From Planifilum fimeticola (GTDB lineage Bacteria; Bacillota; Bacilli; Thermoactinomycetales; DSM-44946): 64,000 nt of DNA. Within the stretch, counting starts at the first letter, position 1. Every line of letters starts with the position of its first letter. The stretch spans positions 1 to 64,000 of the forward strand of contig NZ_PVNE01000004.1 in NCBI RefSeq assembly GCF_003001905.1. Direction: 5' to 3'. The translations under genes were made by a program, and so were the position numbers. Below the pieces are notes generated by a model. That model ran no database searches, was not told the DNA's origin, and saw only the letters and a program-made list of their open reading frames with translations. Positions 24,709-33,706 of this stretch are shown piece after piece.

Positions 24709-25443
24709 TCATTGGATGGACGGATATCGGGTCTGCTTCAGATAGGTATATATCTTTCCGAGAAGGACTTCGGCATCTGCCTGCCTTGTTTCCTCATCCG
24801 TTTCGATCCGCTGTAAAAGCTTCCGGGCCAGCGCTTTGCGCCGGTCGGGATCCATCTGGTTTCGCCGCGTCAAAAACTCTTCGATGAGCAAAAATTGATC
24901 GTCCCCCAGCCGCTCAAATCGTCGCAACCAATTTTCCTCCTCCTCCGACAGGGGAAGTTCCGGAAGGGAACGTTCCCCTTTTTTTCTTTCCCGGATCACC
25001 ATCGTGCCCGCCGCCAGATCGCCGATCCGTTTCTCCTTTTGATGAAGCCACATGAAAATCAAACCCACAAGCAGAGTAAGATCCGCCAGGAGCAGGACAT
25101 TGCGCAGAAAAACCGCCCAAAAACCGGGGGACTGGCCGGTATCCGCAACCAGGCGCAGGCCCAGCAACCGCTTTCCGACCGTCTGGCCCGTGAAGTACTC
25201 CGTGAGCACGAAGTAGGCCAGGGGAAACGCGGCGGAGAGCACCAAGTAGACGGCGATGATGACGGACGCCGGCTCACCGGAAGACACCTGCGCGACAAAA
25301 GGAAGCGAGAGAAAGAACAAAACGTTCACCAGCGACACCAGGGCAAAATCGATCATCTTGGCGGCGGCCCGGCTTCCGATACCGGCCGTTTCAAATTGGA
25401 TCTGCACGTATTCGGGGGTGACCACTGCGACGCGATTTTCCAT
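24709..25443 (-). CDS. RDD-family membrane protein
   Basis: A 244-residue inner-membrane protein. The RDD domain (about 8-150) has the marks GIGSRAAAKMIDFAL, TEYFTGQTVGKRLLGLRLV, and a final hydrophobic hairpin before KEKRIGDLAAGT. There are three to four transmembrane helices. The remaining cytoplasmic tail (150-244) is charged and helical, with EEEENWLRRFERLGDDQ. Function is unknown for the family. It is divergent from the SpoIIM-family gene with a 64-base spacer; RDD and SpoIIM-like genes are commonly found with MoxR/DUF58 operons like the one that follows. It ends four bases from the convergent glycosyltransferase gene. Confidence 0.9.
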   Translation of the reverse strand: MENRVAVVTPEYVQIQFETAGIGSRAAAKMIDFALVSLVNVLFFLSLPFVAQVSSGEPASVIIAVYLVLSAAFPLAYFVLTEYFTGQTVGKRLLGLRLVADTGQSPGFWAVFLRNVLLLADLTLLVGLIFMWLHQKEKRIGDLAAGTMVIRERKKGERSLPELPLSEEEENWLRRFERLGDDQFLLIEEFLTRRNQMDPDRRKALARKLLQRIETDEETRQADAEVLLGKIYTYLKQTRYPSIQ

Positions 25444-25507
25444 GATCCTCTCCTCTTCGTGACCAACTTTTTTTCGTGCTACAATAAAATCGATGGAGGT
25501 GAAGGGG

Positions 25508-26503
25508 ATGTCGCTCCCGCAATCAAATCGCAGACTCGGGTCGTTTGTCCATAAAAATCAATCCCGATGGACGCGCCTCGAAGAACTCATTCATCAATTT
25601 CGCCGTGGATCCCTTTCCAAACGGGAATTGGACGAGCTCGGCTTTCTCTACCGCAAGGTGGCAGGCCATCTCGCGTACGCACAAACCTACTTTCCCCAGC
25701 ACGACGTGACCCGTCGCTTGAACGAACTTACGCTGAACGCCCACAATGTCCTCTACGGCAGCGTGAAAAAGCGGCGATTTCCCGAACTGCTCCGCTTCTT
25801 CACCCGCGATTTCCCTCTGCTGTTCCACGAGCGGATTCCTTTTTTTCTCATCGCCTTTTCGTTGTTTGCGGTCGGGGCCCTTCTCGCTTTTTTTCTGACC
25901 TTGGGCGATCCCCGGCTCGCATCTCTGTTTCTACCCCTGGGAATGGCGGAGAACATCGATCCCAAGGCGGGCCCGGCGGGGGAATGGAATCATTCCATCG
26001 TCTCCAGTCAAATCATGGTGAACAACATTCAGGTGGCCTTTCTCTGTTTCGCCTTCGGCGCGCTGCTCGGCGTCGGAACCGTCTGGATGCTCCTGTACAA
26101 CGGAATGCTTATCGGCGCCCTGGCCGCCCTCTTCCACCGGGTGGGGGAATCCTACACCTTTTGGGCCCATATTTGGCCGCACGGGGTGACCGAGTTGACG
26201 GCCATTTTCATCGCCGGAGGAGCGGGTCTTTCCCTCGCCTACTCCTTCTTCGTTCCCGGGGAACTGACCCGTGGCGAATCCTTCAAGCGCGAGGGAAAAG
26301 TGACCATCCAACTGATGATGGGCGTCATTCCCCTGTTTGTGATTGCCGCCCTCATCGAAGGATTTTTGACGCCGGCGCCCTGGCCCCCTTGGACCAAGTA
26401 CCTGCTGGCGCTCTCCACCCTGATTCTCCTCTTCTTCTATTTCGGCAGCGCATGGATCCGAAAGGAAGCGACGCCTTCCGAGAATCCCACTTACTCCTCC
26501 TGA
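25508..26503 (+). CDS. SpoIIM-family (stage II sporulation protein M-like) membrane protein
   Basis: A 331-residue membrane protein. An N-terminal soluble part (1-105) with HQFRRGSLSKRELDELG and YRKVAGHLAYAQTYF leads into six or so hydrophobic segments. These include the signature MVNNIQVAFLCFAFGALLG and HGVTELTAIFIAGGAGL that define the SpoIIM superfamily. True SpoIIM takes part in forespore engulfment and is shorter; this long form, next to MoxR/DUF58/RDD genes, belongs to the wider family of unknown role. GGAGGTGA lies five bases before the ATG at 25508; the upstream ATG at 25493 overlaps it. TACAAT at 25480-25485 is a likely -10. A strong terminator follows. Confidence 0.88.
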   Translation: MSLPQSNRRLGSFVHKNQSRWTRLEELIHQFRRGSLSKRELDELGFLYRKVAGHLAYAQTYFPQHDVTRRLNELTLNAHNVLYGSVKKRRFPELLRFFTRDFPLLFHERIPFFLIAFSLFAVGALLAFFLTLGDPRLASLFLPLGMAENIDPKAGPAGEWNHSIVSSQIMVNNIQVAFLCFAFGALLGVGTVWMLLYNGMLIGALAALFHRVGESYTFWAHIWPHGVTELTAIFIAGGAGLSLAYSFFVPGELTRGESFKREGKVTIQLMMGVIPLFVIAALIEGFLTPAPWPPWTKYLLALSTLILLFFYFGSAWIRKEATPSENPTYSS

Positions 26504-26507
26504 GTGG

Positions 26508-26538
26508 ATATCCCGCCCCGGTCGGGGCGGGATATTTT
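26508..26538. terminator. terminator between convergent SpoIIM-like and DUF58 genes
   Basis: A perfect 12-bp GC-rich stem (26508-26519 with 26524-26535) with a GGTC loop runs into TTT on the plus strand. It can serve both converging genes. Confidence 0.85.
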
Positions 26539-26546
26539 CTACTCCC

Positions 26547-27908
26547 TCACAGGGCGGACCGGTTTTTCACTTCCAGATAGGAATGTATCACCGCCGGAGC
26601 CAATCGGTCGGAGGGGGAATCCAGCACGAGAATTCCCTGCCTGCGAAGTCGGCTCAGCCGCTCTTCCCGTTCCCATTTTAGTTCCTGTGCCACCGCCTTC
26701 CGGAAAACCTCTTCTCCCCGAACAGGCCAGCTCTCCGCCTGCCTTTGCAGGGAAGGATTCCGGATGGACACGGTAAGAATCAGGTGCCTCCGCTTCAACA
26801 CGGCCAGATATTGCATCAATTCATCTGAAAAAATGAGATTGTCCGCATCCGTAAACAGAACCACCAGCGAGCGTCGCTTTTGACGGAGTGCAAGGGTTTC
26901 CAGAGCGGTTCGGTAATCGGATTCCGATAAGTCGGGCTCCAGGTCGAACGAGGCCTGAATCAGCTGTTGCAGGTGGCCCATCCCCTTCCCCGGAGGAACC
27001 CACCGATTGATGCGGTTGGAAAAGGAGAGGAAGCTGACTTGATCCCCCCGATCCAGAGCGATCGCCGAGAGCCCCAAAGCCGCTTCCAGCGAACGGTCGA
27101 GGCGGGTTTGCCCCTGTTCGCGGATCCCCATCACGCGTCCTGAGTCCAACAGGATGGCAATCAACTGTCCCTGCTCGGGTTGATACACATTGGTGACCAG
27201 CCGTCCCCTGCGGGCCGATGACATCCAGTTGATCGTCCTCGGTTCATCGCCGGGAACATAATCCCGTGTGTGGGAGAAATCGGATCCCCGCTCCCAAGAG
27301 CGGCGGGAATGTGGCCCGTTCAGCGCCAGCGCCTTCCGGTACACACCGCTGCGGATCCTCCGCACCTCTGTAAGGGGAGGAAACACCTTCCTCTCCTCCG
27401 TCGCATCGAAAGCCCTTTGCCGGACTGCCAACCGGAGCGGACCCACGGCCCGGAGGTGAATGCGGTCAAATCGGTGCCTTCCCCGTCGGTGAGGACGGGC
27501 GGAGTAGACTGTCTCCGCGGTTTCTCCCGGCGGGACGGTAACCTCCATCGTCCGCCGGTCGACCCGAAAGCCCTCCGGATAATCGTCCCGGATCTTTAAA
27601 CGAAGTGTAAAGGAGAGCGGGTTGAAAACCGCCACCCGGACGGGATGATCCATCCCCAGTTCCCAAACGGCACCGCATTCCCTCTTGACCCTTACCCGGG
27701 ATACGCCGCGCAGAAAGGCCATGTCGATCAGCGCGAGCAAGAGAATCGATCCGTTATAAAGGAGGAAAAACATCCATCCCCGCTCCATCCAGGCCCCCAA
27801 CAGGATGACCCCGATTCCGACGACGAACAGCGCGATCAACAGCGGGCCCGGCAACCAGGCGTTATCGCGGAACCGGGATCGAACGGACGATCTCTTCGAT
27901 GACGTCAT
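26547..27908 (-). CDS. DUF58 domain protein
   Basis: A 453-residue membrane-anchored protein. Two transmembrane helices lie at about 18-62. A beta-rich middle region carries the DUF58 core (about 200-290) with GSDFSHTRDYVPGDEPRTINW; the segment that follows (RGRLVTNVYQPEQGQLIAILLDSGRVM) is a vWA-like fold. Proteins of this type are usually encoded beside MoxR ATPases and are thought to act as their client or adaptor. The start overlaps the end of moxR by 47 bases, and the ATG has GGAAGGG about ten bases upstream. It is the last gene of the five-gene minus-strand series. Confidence 0.9.
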   Translation of the reverse strand: MTSSKRSSVRSRFRDNAWLPGPLLIALFVVGIGVILLGAWMERGWMFFLLYNGSILLLALIDMAFLRGVSRVRVKRECGAVWELGMDHPVRVAVFNPLSFTLRLKIRDDYPEGFRVDRRTMEVTVPPGETAETVYSARPHRRGRHRFDRIHLRAVGPLRLAVRQRAFDATEERKVFPPLTEVRRIRSGVYRKALALNGPHSRRSWERGSDFSHTRDYVPGDEPRTINWMSSARRGRLVTNVYQPEQGQLIAILLDSGRVMGIREQGQTRLDRSLEAALGLSAIALDRGDQVSFLSFSNRINRWVPPGKGMGHLQQLIQASFDLEPDLSESDYRTALETLALRQKRRSLVVLFTDADNLIFSDELMQYLAVLKRRHLILTVSIRNPSLQRQAESWPVRGEEVFRKAVAQELKWEREERLSRLRRQGILVLDSPSDRLAPAVIHSYLEVKNRSAL

Positions 27909-28821
27909 CGGTTTTCATCCCTTCCAATTCCGCCTCCGACGCGAGGATGATTCGGTGGCGGAGCACCGGTTTCACTGCCGTTATCACGTCGTCGGGCGTT
28001 ACAAAGTGGCGTCCGTCCATGGCGGCCAGAGCGCGGCTCAAGGCGAGCAGGCTCAGACCGGCTCGGGGACTTCCTCCCAAAGTGATGCGGGGATCTTGGC
28101 GGGTGCCGCGGACGATGGCGGTGATATATCGGAGCACCGATTCCTCCACGGTGATCCGGTCCACCTCCTCCCGCAGCGCCAACAGCTCCTCGATTCCCAC
28201 GACTTTTTTCAGGTTTGACTCCCGCCCGGCCGAAAGCCGATGTTCCCGCAGGAGAGCGGCTTCCTCTTCTTCCGCGGGGTAATCGATGATCAACTTGACT
28301 GAAAACCGGTCCAGCTGCGCCTCCGGCAAGGGATAAGTCCCTTCATATTCGAGAGGATTTTGAGTGGCGACGACAAAAAAAGGGGACGGCAACGGCATCG
28401 ATTCCCCGTCGATGGAAACCTGCCCCTCCTCCATGGCTTCGAGAAGGGCCGCCTGCGTCTTGGGTGGCGTCCGGTTAATCTCATCCGCCAAAAGCAGATG
28501 GGTGAAGACCGGCCCCTTTTTGAAGGAAAAACGCCCCGACTGAGGATCGTACACCTTGGTGCCGGTCACATCCGACGGCATCAGATCCGGCGTGAATTGA
28601 ATGCGGGAAAAGGACGCGTCCACGGTTCGGGCCAGAGAGCGGACCATGAGCGTCTTTCCCAGGCCGGGGACTCCCTCCAGAAGGACATGTCCTCCGGTCA
28701 ACAGATTTGCCCACAGCAGTCGCAGATTGAGGTTGGAGCCGAGCACCGCCGATTCGAGTTGCCCCAATACCCTTTCGGTGGTCTCGGCAATCCGGTTTCC
28801 CCCTAAGGTCCGATTTTCCAT
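27862..28821 (-). CDS. MoxR-family AAA ATPase
   Basis: A 319-residue AAA+ ATPase of the MoxR group. Walker A is GVPGLGKT; Walker B LLADEINR is followed by the TPPKTQAALLEAMEE sensor region, and QNPLEYEGTYPLPEAQLDRF is the MoxR signature. MoxR proteins are chaperone-like ATPases that help mature protein complexes, often together with DUF58/vWA proteins. The ATG at 28821 has GGGAG nine bases upstream; the frame is open much farther, but the upstream part overlaps the DUF4350 gene. An alternative ATG seven codons earlier (28842) is possible. The overlap with the DUF4350 gene stop is 19 bases. Confidence 0.92.
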   Translation of the reverse strand: MENRTLGGNRIAETTERVLGQLESAVLGSNLNLRLLWANLLTGGHVLLEGVPGLGKTLMVRSLARTVDASFSRIQFTPDLMPSDVTGTKVYDPQSGRFSFKKGPVFTHLLLADEINRTPPKTQAALLEAMEEGQVSIDGESMPLPSPFFVVATQNPLEYEGTYPLPEAQLDRFSVKLIIDYPAEEEEAALLREHRLSAGRESNLKKVVGIEELLALREEVDRITVEESVLRYITAIVRGTRQDPRITLGGSPRAGLSLLALSRALAAMDGRHFVTPDDVITAVKPVLRHRIILASEAELEGMKTDDVIEEIVRSIPVPR

Positions 28822-29984
28822 TTCCGAATCTCCCTTCTGCATCCTTCCATCTCCTGGGTGAGACGAATCAGTTCCTTTTCCGTGATCCTTGTATTTTTTC
28901 GTCGCTCGATTTCCTCCATCAGCAGCCGGAATCTCTCCCCGGTCTCCCCGCCCGCAATCGCCGAGATCCGCTCCGCCAGCCGGTCCCGGGATGTTCCGAA
29001 GGGAAAGCCGGCCATCCTGGAAACATCCCGGAGGAAGGAGCGCTCCAATATCTCGAGGGAATCGCGGCGCAGGCGGGAGACCTGATACAGAGAAGCCATG
29101 GCCTGTACAAACTCGTCCTGACTCCGGAATCGATCCACCGTGTCCCACCGGGGAGCGGCAAAGCGTTTCCCGCGCACATACAGCCACAGGAGGAAAGCGA
29201 TACACGCCTCCGCCGCCGCAAAAATTCCTTGATCCCCGAACCAGCTTTTCAAGTTTTGGGCGGGATTCTCTCCGGAAGACCCCTCTTTCGCGAGGCGGGG
29301 ACCGCTTTCGTCAAACCAGAGGGTTCCCTCCGCAAAAGAAGCAAAAAACAGAGGAAGTGCCACATTGTCTCCCCGGTTGATAAACCGATTGGTGATCATC
29401 TCCGGTTCGGGAATGTAAAAAATCTGACCCTGCCCCAGCCGTTTCCGGGCCACCAGGATTTCCCCCCGAAGGTCCGTCAACACCGCCTCGATGTCTTCAC
29501 CTGATTGGACCCGGTTGTTTTCGGGCAGCATCAACCGATCGATATGGCGCAACCACTCTTCGGAGCTTTCAGCAACGGAAACGATTTGGGGAGCGTCACC
29601 CCCCGAAGTCGGCGAAAAGCCCATCTCATTGAAGAGGAGAAAACCCGAACTTGACCAGATCACCGCGGTGTTTCCCCTCTCCGCCCATTCCCGGAGGCTG
29701 GAAATCTCCTCTTTGTCGACACCCCGGATTTCCGGCTCGACGATGAAAAGCACGTTCCCCTTGGTGTGCGGAAGATGATCCCACTCCTTTTCCCATTTTT
29801 GAACCTGCACCCCCCGCTCCGCGAGCAAATCGCGAATCGCCTTCACGCCGGATTTGCCCGGGTTGTCGGAGGAGAAGGTGCGCATCGCCCCCTTCGGGAT
29901 CAGGAGGGGGAAAAGCACCGCCAAAGCGCCCAACAGCAACACCATGATGAGAACTCCGACCCACGTTTTATCCCTCTGCTGCAT
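28803..29984 (-). CDS. DUF4350 domain protein
   Basis: A 393-residue protein with a transmembrane helix at each end of its outside domain (about 10-30 and 245-265). The external segment (35-240) begins with SSDNPGKSGVKAIRDLLAERG, typical of DUF4350, and contains a GATase-like alpha/beta fold with VLFIVEPEIRGVDKEEISSL. The cytoplasmic tail carries YQVSRLRRDSLEILERSFL. In related operons this protein lies between the DUF4129 protein and MoxR, as here. The function is not known; export or sensing has been proposed only by context. It overlaps both neighbours. Confidence 0.82.
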   Translation of the reverse strand: MQQRDKTWVGVLIMVLLLGALAVLFPLLIPKGAMRTFSSDNPGKSGVKAIRDLLAERGVQVQKWEKEWDHLPHTKGNVLFIVEPEIRGVDKEEISSLREWAERGNTAVIWSSSGFLLFNEMGFSPTSGGDAPQIVSVAESSEEWLRHIDRLMLPENNRVQSGEDIEAVLTDLRGEILVARKRLGQGQIFYIPEPEMITNRFINRGDNVALPLFFASFAEGTLWFDESGPRLAKEGSSGENPAQNLKSWFGDQGIFAAAEACIAFLLWLYVRGKRFAAPRWDTVDRFRSQDEFVQAMASLYQVSRLRRDSLEILERSFLRDVSRMAGFPFGTSRDRLAERISAIAGGETGERFRLLMEEIERRKNTRITEKELIRLTQEMEGCRREIRKWKIGP

Positions 29985-30585
29985 GGGCTGGGTCTCCTTT
30001 CAAAAGCATGTCCGCTTCCTCACGGAACCGGTGATAATCCCCGGGCCCGACCGGAACCTGACCGTACCAAGCCTCTTCAAAGCGGAAAACCAACGATTCA
30101 AAAAGGGAGCACCTTTCGGGCATCCGCGACCGGATCTCAGCGATCTGTTCCCTGTGGGTCCGACGGGACACTTCGCTGAGCATCCCCTGATCCCGCAGCG
30201 CCGTCAAGACCGATTGAAAAAGATATCGGATGGCCAGTCGGAAATCGCCGCGACGGGCGGCCTCCTCGCCGAGCTCCTGCAATTTTTCACCACTGGCGGG
30301 CTTTCCGGGGGCGCTTTCTTTCCCGTTCCCTTTCAGTCGCCTGTTCAGGGTGAGGTGCCCTCTAACCCACACGAGGGAAAAGACAAAAAACAGGAAAAGG
30401 ACAGCGGGCAACAGCCACGGGGGGATCTCCCACCCGGGAAAGGACAGGGACGGAAGCCAATCCAACCCTTCCAGGAATTCATCGATGAACCGGATCCCCC
30501 GTTCCAGCCAGTCGCCGCCGGTGTATTCCTTGCGATTTAAGATCTCCTCCAACTGTTCTCGAGCCTGTTGATATTCCGCGTCCAT
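29968..30585 (-). CDS. DUF4129 domain protein
   Basis: A 205-residue membrane protein. The N-terminal external part has the typical LEEILNRKEYTGGDWLERG. One transmembrane helix (about 52-72) follows, then a cytoplasmic DUF4129 domain with EEAARRGDFRLAIRYLFQSVL, REQIAEIRSRMPER and FEEAWYGQVPVG. This domain is the usual partner of MoxR/DUF58/DUF4350. GGAGGAGGAGGG immediately before the ATG at 30585 fixes the start; the upstream ATG codons at 30603 and 30600 lie before that site. Confidence 0.87.
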   Translation of the reverse strand: MDAEYQQAREQLEEILNRKEYTGGDWLERGIRFIDEFLEGLDWLPSLSFPGWEIPPWLLPAVLFLFFVFSLVWVRGHLTLNRRLKGNGKESAPGKPASGEKLQELGEEAARRGDFRLAIRYLFQSVLTALRDQGMLSEVSRRTHREQIAEIRSRMPERCSLFESLVFRFEEAWYGQVPVGPGDYHRFREEADMLLKGDPAHAAEG

Positions 30586-30602
30586 GCCCTCCTCCTCCAT
30601 CA

Positions 30603-31532
30603 TCAGGCCAGGGTCTCCATTCGGGCCATCTGCATTTCGAGGTCGAGTCCTTCCCTTCTCGCCCGGCGGTCAGCATAAATAAGGACCAGCGCGATCATCT
30701 TCAAGGGAGCGGTCAGACATAAAAAGAGCGTGATCGTGAGGGAGAAGACCATGGCGATCCCCATCGAATAGAAAGAGGGATCCAACAAAAGCATCTGATT
30801 GACGGAAGACGGAATGCTTGTGATGAAACTGTCCAGAAGAACCAGGATAAGCAGCAGGCCGAAAATCCTCCAGAAGGAGGATTTTGTCAGCGCCCAGCTC
30901 CGTTTCAGACATTGAAAGTAAGCGAGGCCCTCCTCCGTCATTACCGGGAAAATCAGGCTGAGGCGGATAGAGAGATAGAGCGTGAAGAAAACAAAAAACA
31001 AGGACGGGAAAACCATCAGCATTCCCAACACCCAATCCGCCGCCCCGGCCGTGTGCATTAAAAGAAGGAAGATAAAAAGGGAAGCGAAATAGATCAGCAC
31101 ATACGCCGTCCCCAAAGCGAACAGCAAAAGGCAGGTCAAAATGCTCTTTTTACCGTATTTTCCGGCCAGTTTCAGCCCTTCGATCCAGGTGAAGGACTCA
31201 TCCCTGAAAAAAGCGCCTGCGGAAATCCCCGTGACTGCCGCAAACCAGAGGGGCATTAAAATCACCCCGAACAACATGATAACGATGAAAAGGAGGATCA
31301 GCAGGGCGAGGTCCGCGATGACGTCCCATTCCGTGACCGTCTCCATACTTCGGATCATGATCAGCCAAGTCGAAATTTCGTTCAGAAAATAGAAAGGGCC
31401 GCATAACAGGAGAGTGATCACGAAAATCGAAACGAATCGATTCTTGTAGACGCGAAACGTCATATCCAGGATCTCACCAAATCCCAACGGCCTGACATGT
31501 TGGGGACGTTTTTCCGCAAACGTTTCTTCCAT
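30603..31532 (-). CDS. multi-pass membrane protein of MoxR operon
   Basis: A 309-residue integral membrane protein with about six transmembrane segments. It starts with a conserved-looking cytoplasmic part (RPLGFGEILDMTFRVYKNRF) of the kind seen in glycerophosphodiesterase membrane-domain-like proteins, and has LTKSSFWRIFGLLLIL in the second half. I cannot assign a function. It is first in the series with DUF4129, DUF4350, MoxR and DUF58, and its stop overlaps the region in front of the DUF4129 gene, so it is almost certainly part of the same complex or pathway. Confidence 0.75.
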   Translation of the reverse strand: MEETFAEKRPQHVRPLGFGEILDMTFRVYKNRFVSIFVITLLLCGPFYFLNEISTWLIMIRSMETVTEWDVIADLALLILLFIVIMLFGVILMPLWFAAVTGISAGAFFRDESFTWIEGLKLAGKYGKKSILTCLLLFALGTAYVLIYFASLFIFLLLMHTAGAADWVLGMLMVFPSLFFVFFTLYLSIRLSLIFPVMTEEGLAYFQCLKRSWALTKSSFWRIFGLLLILVLLDSFITSIPSSVNQMLLLDPSFYSMGIAMVFSLTITLFLCLTAPLKMIALVLIYADRRARREGLDLEMQMARMETLA

Positions 31533-31558
31533 CAGATTTTTCCTCCAATCACAAACTG

Positions 31559-32632
31559 TCAGCGTTCACGAATCCGTTCGGCGGCGGCATCGTCCAGTCC
31601 CTTCACCAGCGCGATCAGAAAAGCCTTGGCCGCTTCGATATCATCCTTGTCCACAATGGCCGCGTGGGAGTGGATGTATCGGGCGCACACGCCGATGGCC
31701 GCGGATGGAACCCCCGTTCCCGAGCGGTGAACCGCTCCCGCGTCGGTTCCGCCTTGGCTGACGAAAAACTGATAGGGAATGTTCTCCTTTTCGGCAGTGT
31801 CCAGGAGATAATCCCTCATGCCGGGAAGCGTGACCATGGTGCGGTCATAGACGCGGATCAGCACTCCGCCGCCCAACTTGCCAAACCCTTCCCTTACGCC
31901 GGGGATATCACCGGCGGGACTGGCATCCACCGCGAAAAAGATATCGGGTTGTATGAGATTTGCCGCCGCTTCCGCTCCCCTCAAACCCAGTTCCTCCTGA
32001 ACCGTGGCGCCGGCAATCAGCGTGTTGGGCGGCCTGCTCTCCTTCATCTCCTTGAGCAGCTCGACGGCCAAGCCGCAACCGAATCGGTTATCCCAGGCCT
32101 TGGCCATCAACCGTCGTCCCCCTGCCATCTCGATGAAGGGGCAAACCGGGACGACCGGGTCGCCGGGACGGATGCCCATCCGGTCAACTTCTTCCTCATC
32201 CCGGGCACCGACATCGATAAACATCTCTTCGATCTCCATGGGCTTTGTGCGCGCATCCGGCTTAAGCAGATGAGGCGGCACCGATCCGATAACTCCGGGG
32301 ATTCGCTTTCCGGTTCGGGTGATCACTTCAACCCGCTGGGCCAGCATCACCTGATTCCACCATCCGCCCAAAGGCTGAAACCGCAAAAAGCCCCCCTCGG
32401 TGATCCGGGTCACCATGAAGGAAACCTCGTCCATATGGCCGGCAACCATCACCCAGGGGCCGGATTCGCCGCGGAGGATTCCGAACACTCCGCCCAAGCG
32501 GTCCTGAACCAACTCATCGGAATGCTTCCCGAGATGAGTTCGCAGAATACCGCGCACTTCCCCCTCGAAACCCGGGGCCCCCGGCGCCTGCGTCAACCGC
32601 TCAAACAAGGACCAATCGATCAATTCCTCCAC
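31559..32632 (-). CDS. M42 family metallo-aminopeptidase
   Basis: A 357-residue cytosolic peptidase of the PepA/FrvX (M42) group, which form tetrahedral dodecamers that trim peptides. Metal ligands and catalytic residues are in place: AGHMDEVSFMV (His and Asp), AKAWDNRFGCG, QEELGLRGAEAA with the catalytic Glu pair, VDASPAGDI, and the C-terminal IHSHAAIVDKDDI histidine. The start is uncertain: homology begins near LIDWSLFERLTQAPGAPGFEGE. I chose the GTG at 32632, which is preceded by GGGAAGGGAT, rather than the farther ATG at 32719. A TTG three codons later is another option. It stands alone between the MoxR series and the divergent winged-helix gene. Confidence 0.88.
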   Translation of the reverse strand: MEELIDWSLFERLTQAPGAPGFEGEVRGILRTHLGKHSDELVQDRLGGVFGILRGESGPWVMVAGHMDEVSFMVTRITEGGFLRFQPLGGWWNQVMLAQRVEVITRTGKRIPGVIGSVPPHLLKPDARTKPMEIEEMFIDVGARDEEEVDRMGIRPGDPVVPVCPFIEMAGGRRLMAKAWDNRFGCGLAVELLKEMKESRPPNTLIAGATVQEELGLRGAEAAANLIQPDIFFAVDASPAGDIPGVREGFGKLGGGVLIRVYDRTMVTLPGMRDYLLDTAEKENIPYQFFVSQGGTDAGAVHRSGTGVPSAAIGVCARYIHSHAAIVDKDDIEAAKAFLIALVKGLDDAAAERIRER

Positions 32633-32794
32633 ATCCCTTCCCGCAAAATCAAGGCAAAGATTGATAATATGAAAAAAGAAAAGAGGATGCTCTCCTTCGT
32701 CACAGCGCGAAATCGTCATTGGAGATTCCTCTCATCAAAAGTATAGCGGAATTGGAGTCAATTAACAAACGAACTCTTTCAAGTATTCTTTGTG

Positions 32795-32809
32795 ATTTGT
32801 GATACAAAC
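32795..32809. promoter_or_regulatory. operator-like site 1 (ATTTGT-GAT-ACAAAC)
   Basis: An imperfect palindrome of the form GTTTGT-N3-ACAAAC upstream of the winged-helix regulator gene. Two perfect copies precede the MurF-like and DinB-like genes. It suggests autoregulation by the winged-helix protein. Confidence 0.6.
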
Positions 32810-32833
32810 TGGTCTTTAATTTGAATCTTGTGA

Positions 32834-32839
32834 TATAAT
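32834..32839 (+). promoter_or_regulatory. extended -10 of winged-helix regulator gene
   Basis: TATAAT preceded by TGA gives an extended -10 (TGnTATAAT). No good -35 is present, as is common for extended -10 promoters. The start codon lies 18 bases downstream, with GAGGTGA between. Confidence 0.55.
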
Positions 32840-32857
32840 ATTTGCGAGGTGATCCCG

Positions 32858-33175
32858 ATGCCCTTCAAAGAATTGGCCCGGATTGACAAGCTGGTCCATG
32901 AGCCCGCGCGGCTTGCCATCCTCAATGCTCTGGCCGCCTGCAATGTTGCCGAGTTTCTTTTTCTCCAGGAGATGACCGGTTTGACTAAGGGGAATCTCTC
33001 CTGTCACCTCTCCAAATTGGAAAAGGCCAATCTCGTCTCGATCGACAAACACTTTGTCCGCAAAAAAATCCCCCAGACCACCGTGCGAATCACGCCGGAG
33101 GGGCGGGCTGCCGTGCAAAACTACTGGAAGAACCTGGACCGGATCCGGTCGTCAATCGAAAACCTGAAAGATTGA
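32858..33175 (+). CDS. winged-helix transcriptional regulator (HTH_34 type)
   Basis: A 105-residue DNA-binding protein that is one winged-helix domain plus a C-terminal helix. The segments are IDKLVHEPARLAILNALAA, FLFLQEMTGLTKGNLSCHLSKLEKANLV (recognition helix) and a basic wing HFVRKKIPQTTVRITPEGRAAV. This pattern is the stand-alone HTH_34 winged-helix group, related to MarR/ArsR. No ligand-binding part or metal site is visible. GAGGTGA lies five bases before the ATG at 32858. A GTTTGT-N3-ACAAAC-like site upstream, repeated before two following genes, makes it the probable regulator of a local regulon. Confidence 0.88.
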   Translation: MPFKELARIDKLVHEPARLAILNALAACNVAEFLFLQEMTGLTKGNLSCHLSKLEKANLVSIDKHFVRKKIPQTTVRITPEGRAAVQNYWKNLDRIRSSIENLKD

Positions 33176-33495
33176 CGAGAGCCCGCTTCCCGCCTTTGCC
33201 CTCCGAACATCCCCCGCTTTTTTTCGCCGCCGACACAACGGCGCCTTCGCATCCGCCGTCACTGACAACACGGACTTCTCCCCCGCCAAAGACGATCTCG
33301 CGCTGCGCGACGTGTACATGGCTCAGCGGATCATCCTTCCATCCCGCCGCAAGGCATTCCAAACGACAAACGCGGTACCGATTCGATCCTGTTCATATGC
33401 TTGTTTCGACTACCCATCGCCGTCTCATCCCCCGATTGCACATGACAAATAAACGCCGTTGTTGATGTACTTTGGAGGTTGTTTGGGCTTTTGAT
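33176..33495. other. gene-free stretch before MurF-like gene
   Basis: Nothing protein-like is visible in 320 bases. The first part is GC-rich, and the last part turns AT-rich toward the operator and promoter of the MurF-like gene. No terminator hairpin was seen after the regulator gene. Confidence 0.4.
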
Positions 33496-33510
33496 GTTTG
33501 TTTCACAAAC
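33496..33510. promoter_or_regulatory. operator-like site 2 (GTTTGT-TTC-ACAAAC)
   Basis: A perfect 6-bp inverted repeat with a 3-base centre. TTGATG overlaps its left side and a weak TTTTAT or TATTAT follows, so it lies between or over the promoter elements of the MurF-like gene. It matches sites at 32795 and 35072. Confidence 0.65.
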
Positions 33511-33706
33511 CTGTTTTTATTATTGCCACCTTTGAATTTCCCCTTCCTGTTCATTTGCCCAAACCACGGATCGCCGACGGGAATAACATAATAACATAAA
33601 ATGTCCCAATCGTCAGGAAGCCTTTGCCTTCGTCATTACGGGATGGGAGGGGATTGCCACGAAAGCCGTTACCCTTGGGAATCTGGCCAGGATTATCGGC
33701 GGCAAC

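Noticed and set aside
28822-29205. Long N-terminal extension of the MoxR frame
   Set aside because: The extension overlaps the DUF4350 gene, and its text is low-complexity; the ribosome site supports 28821.
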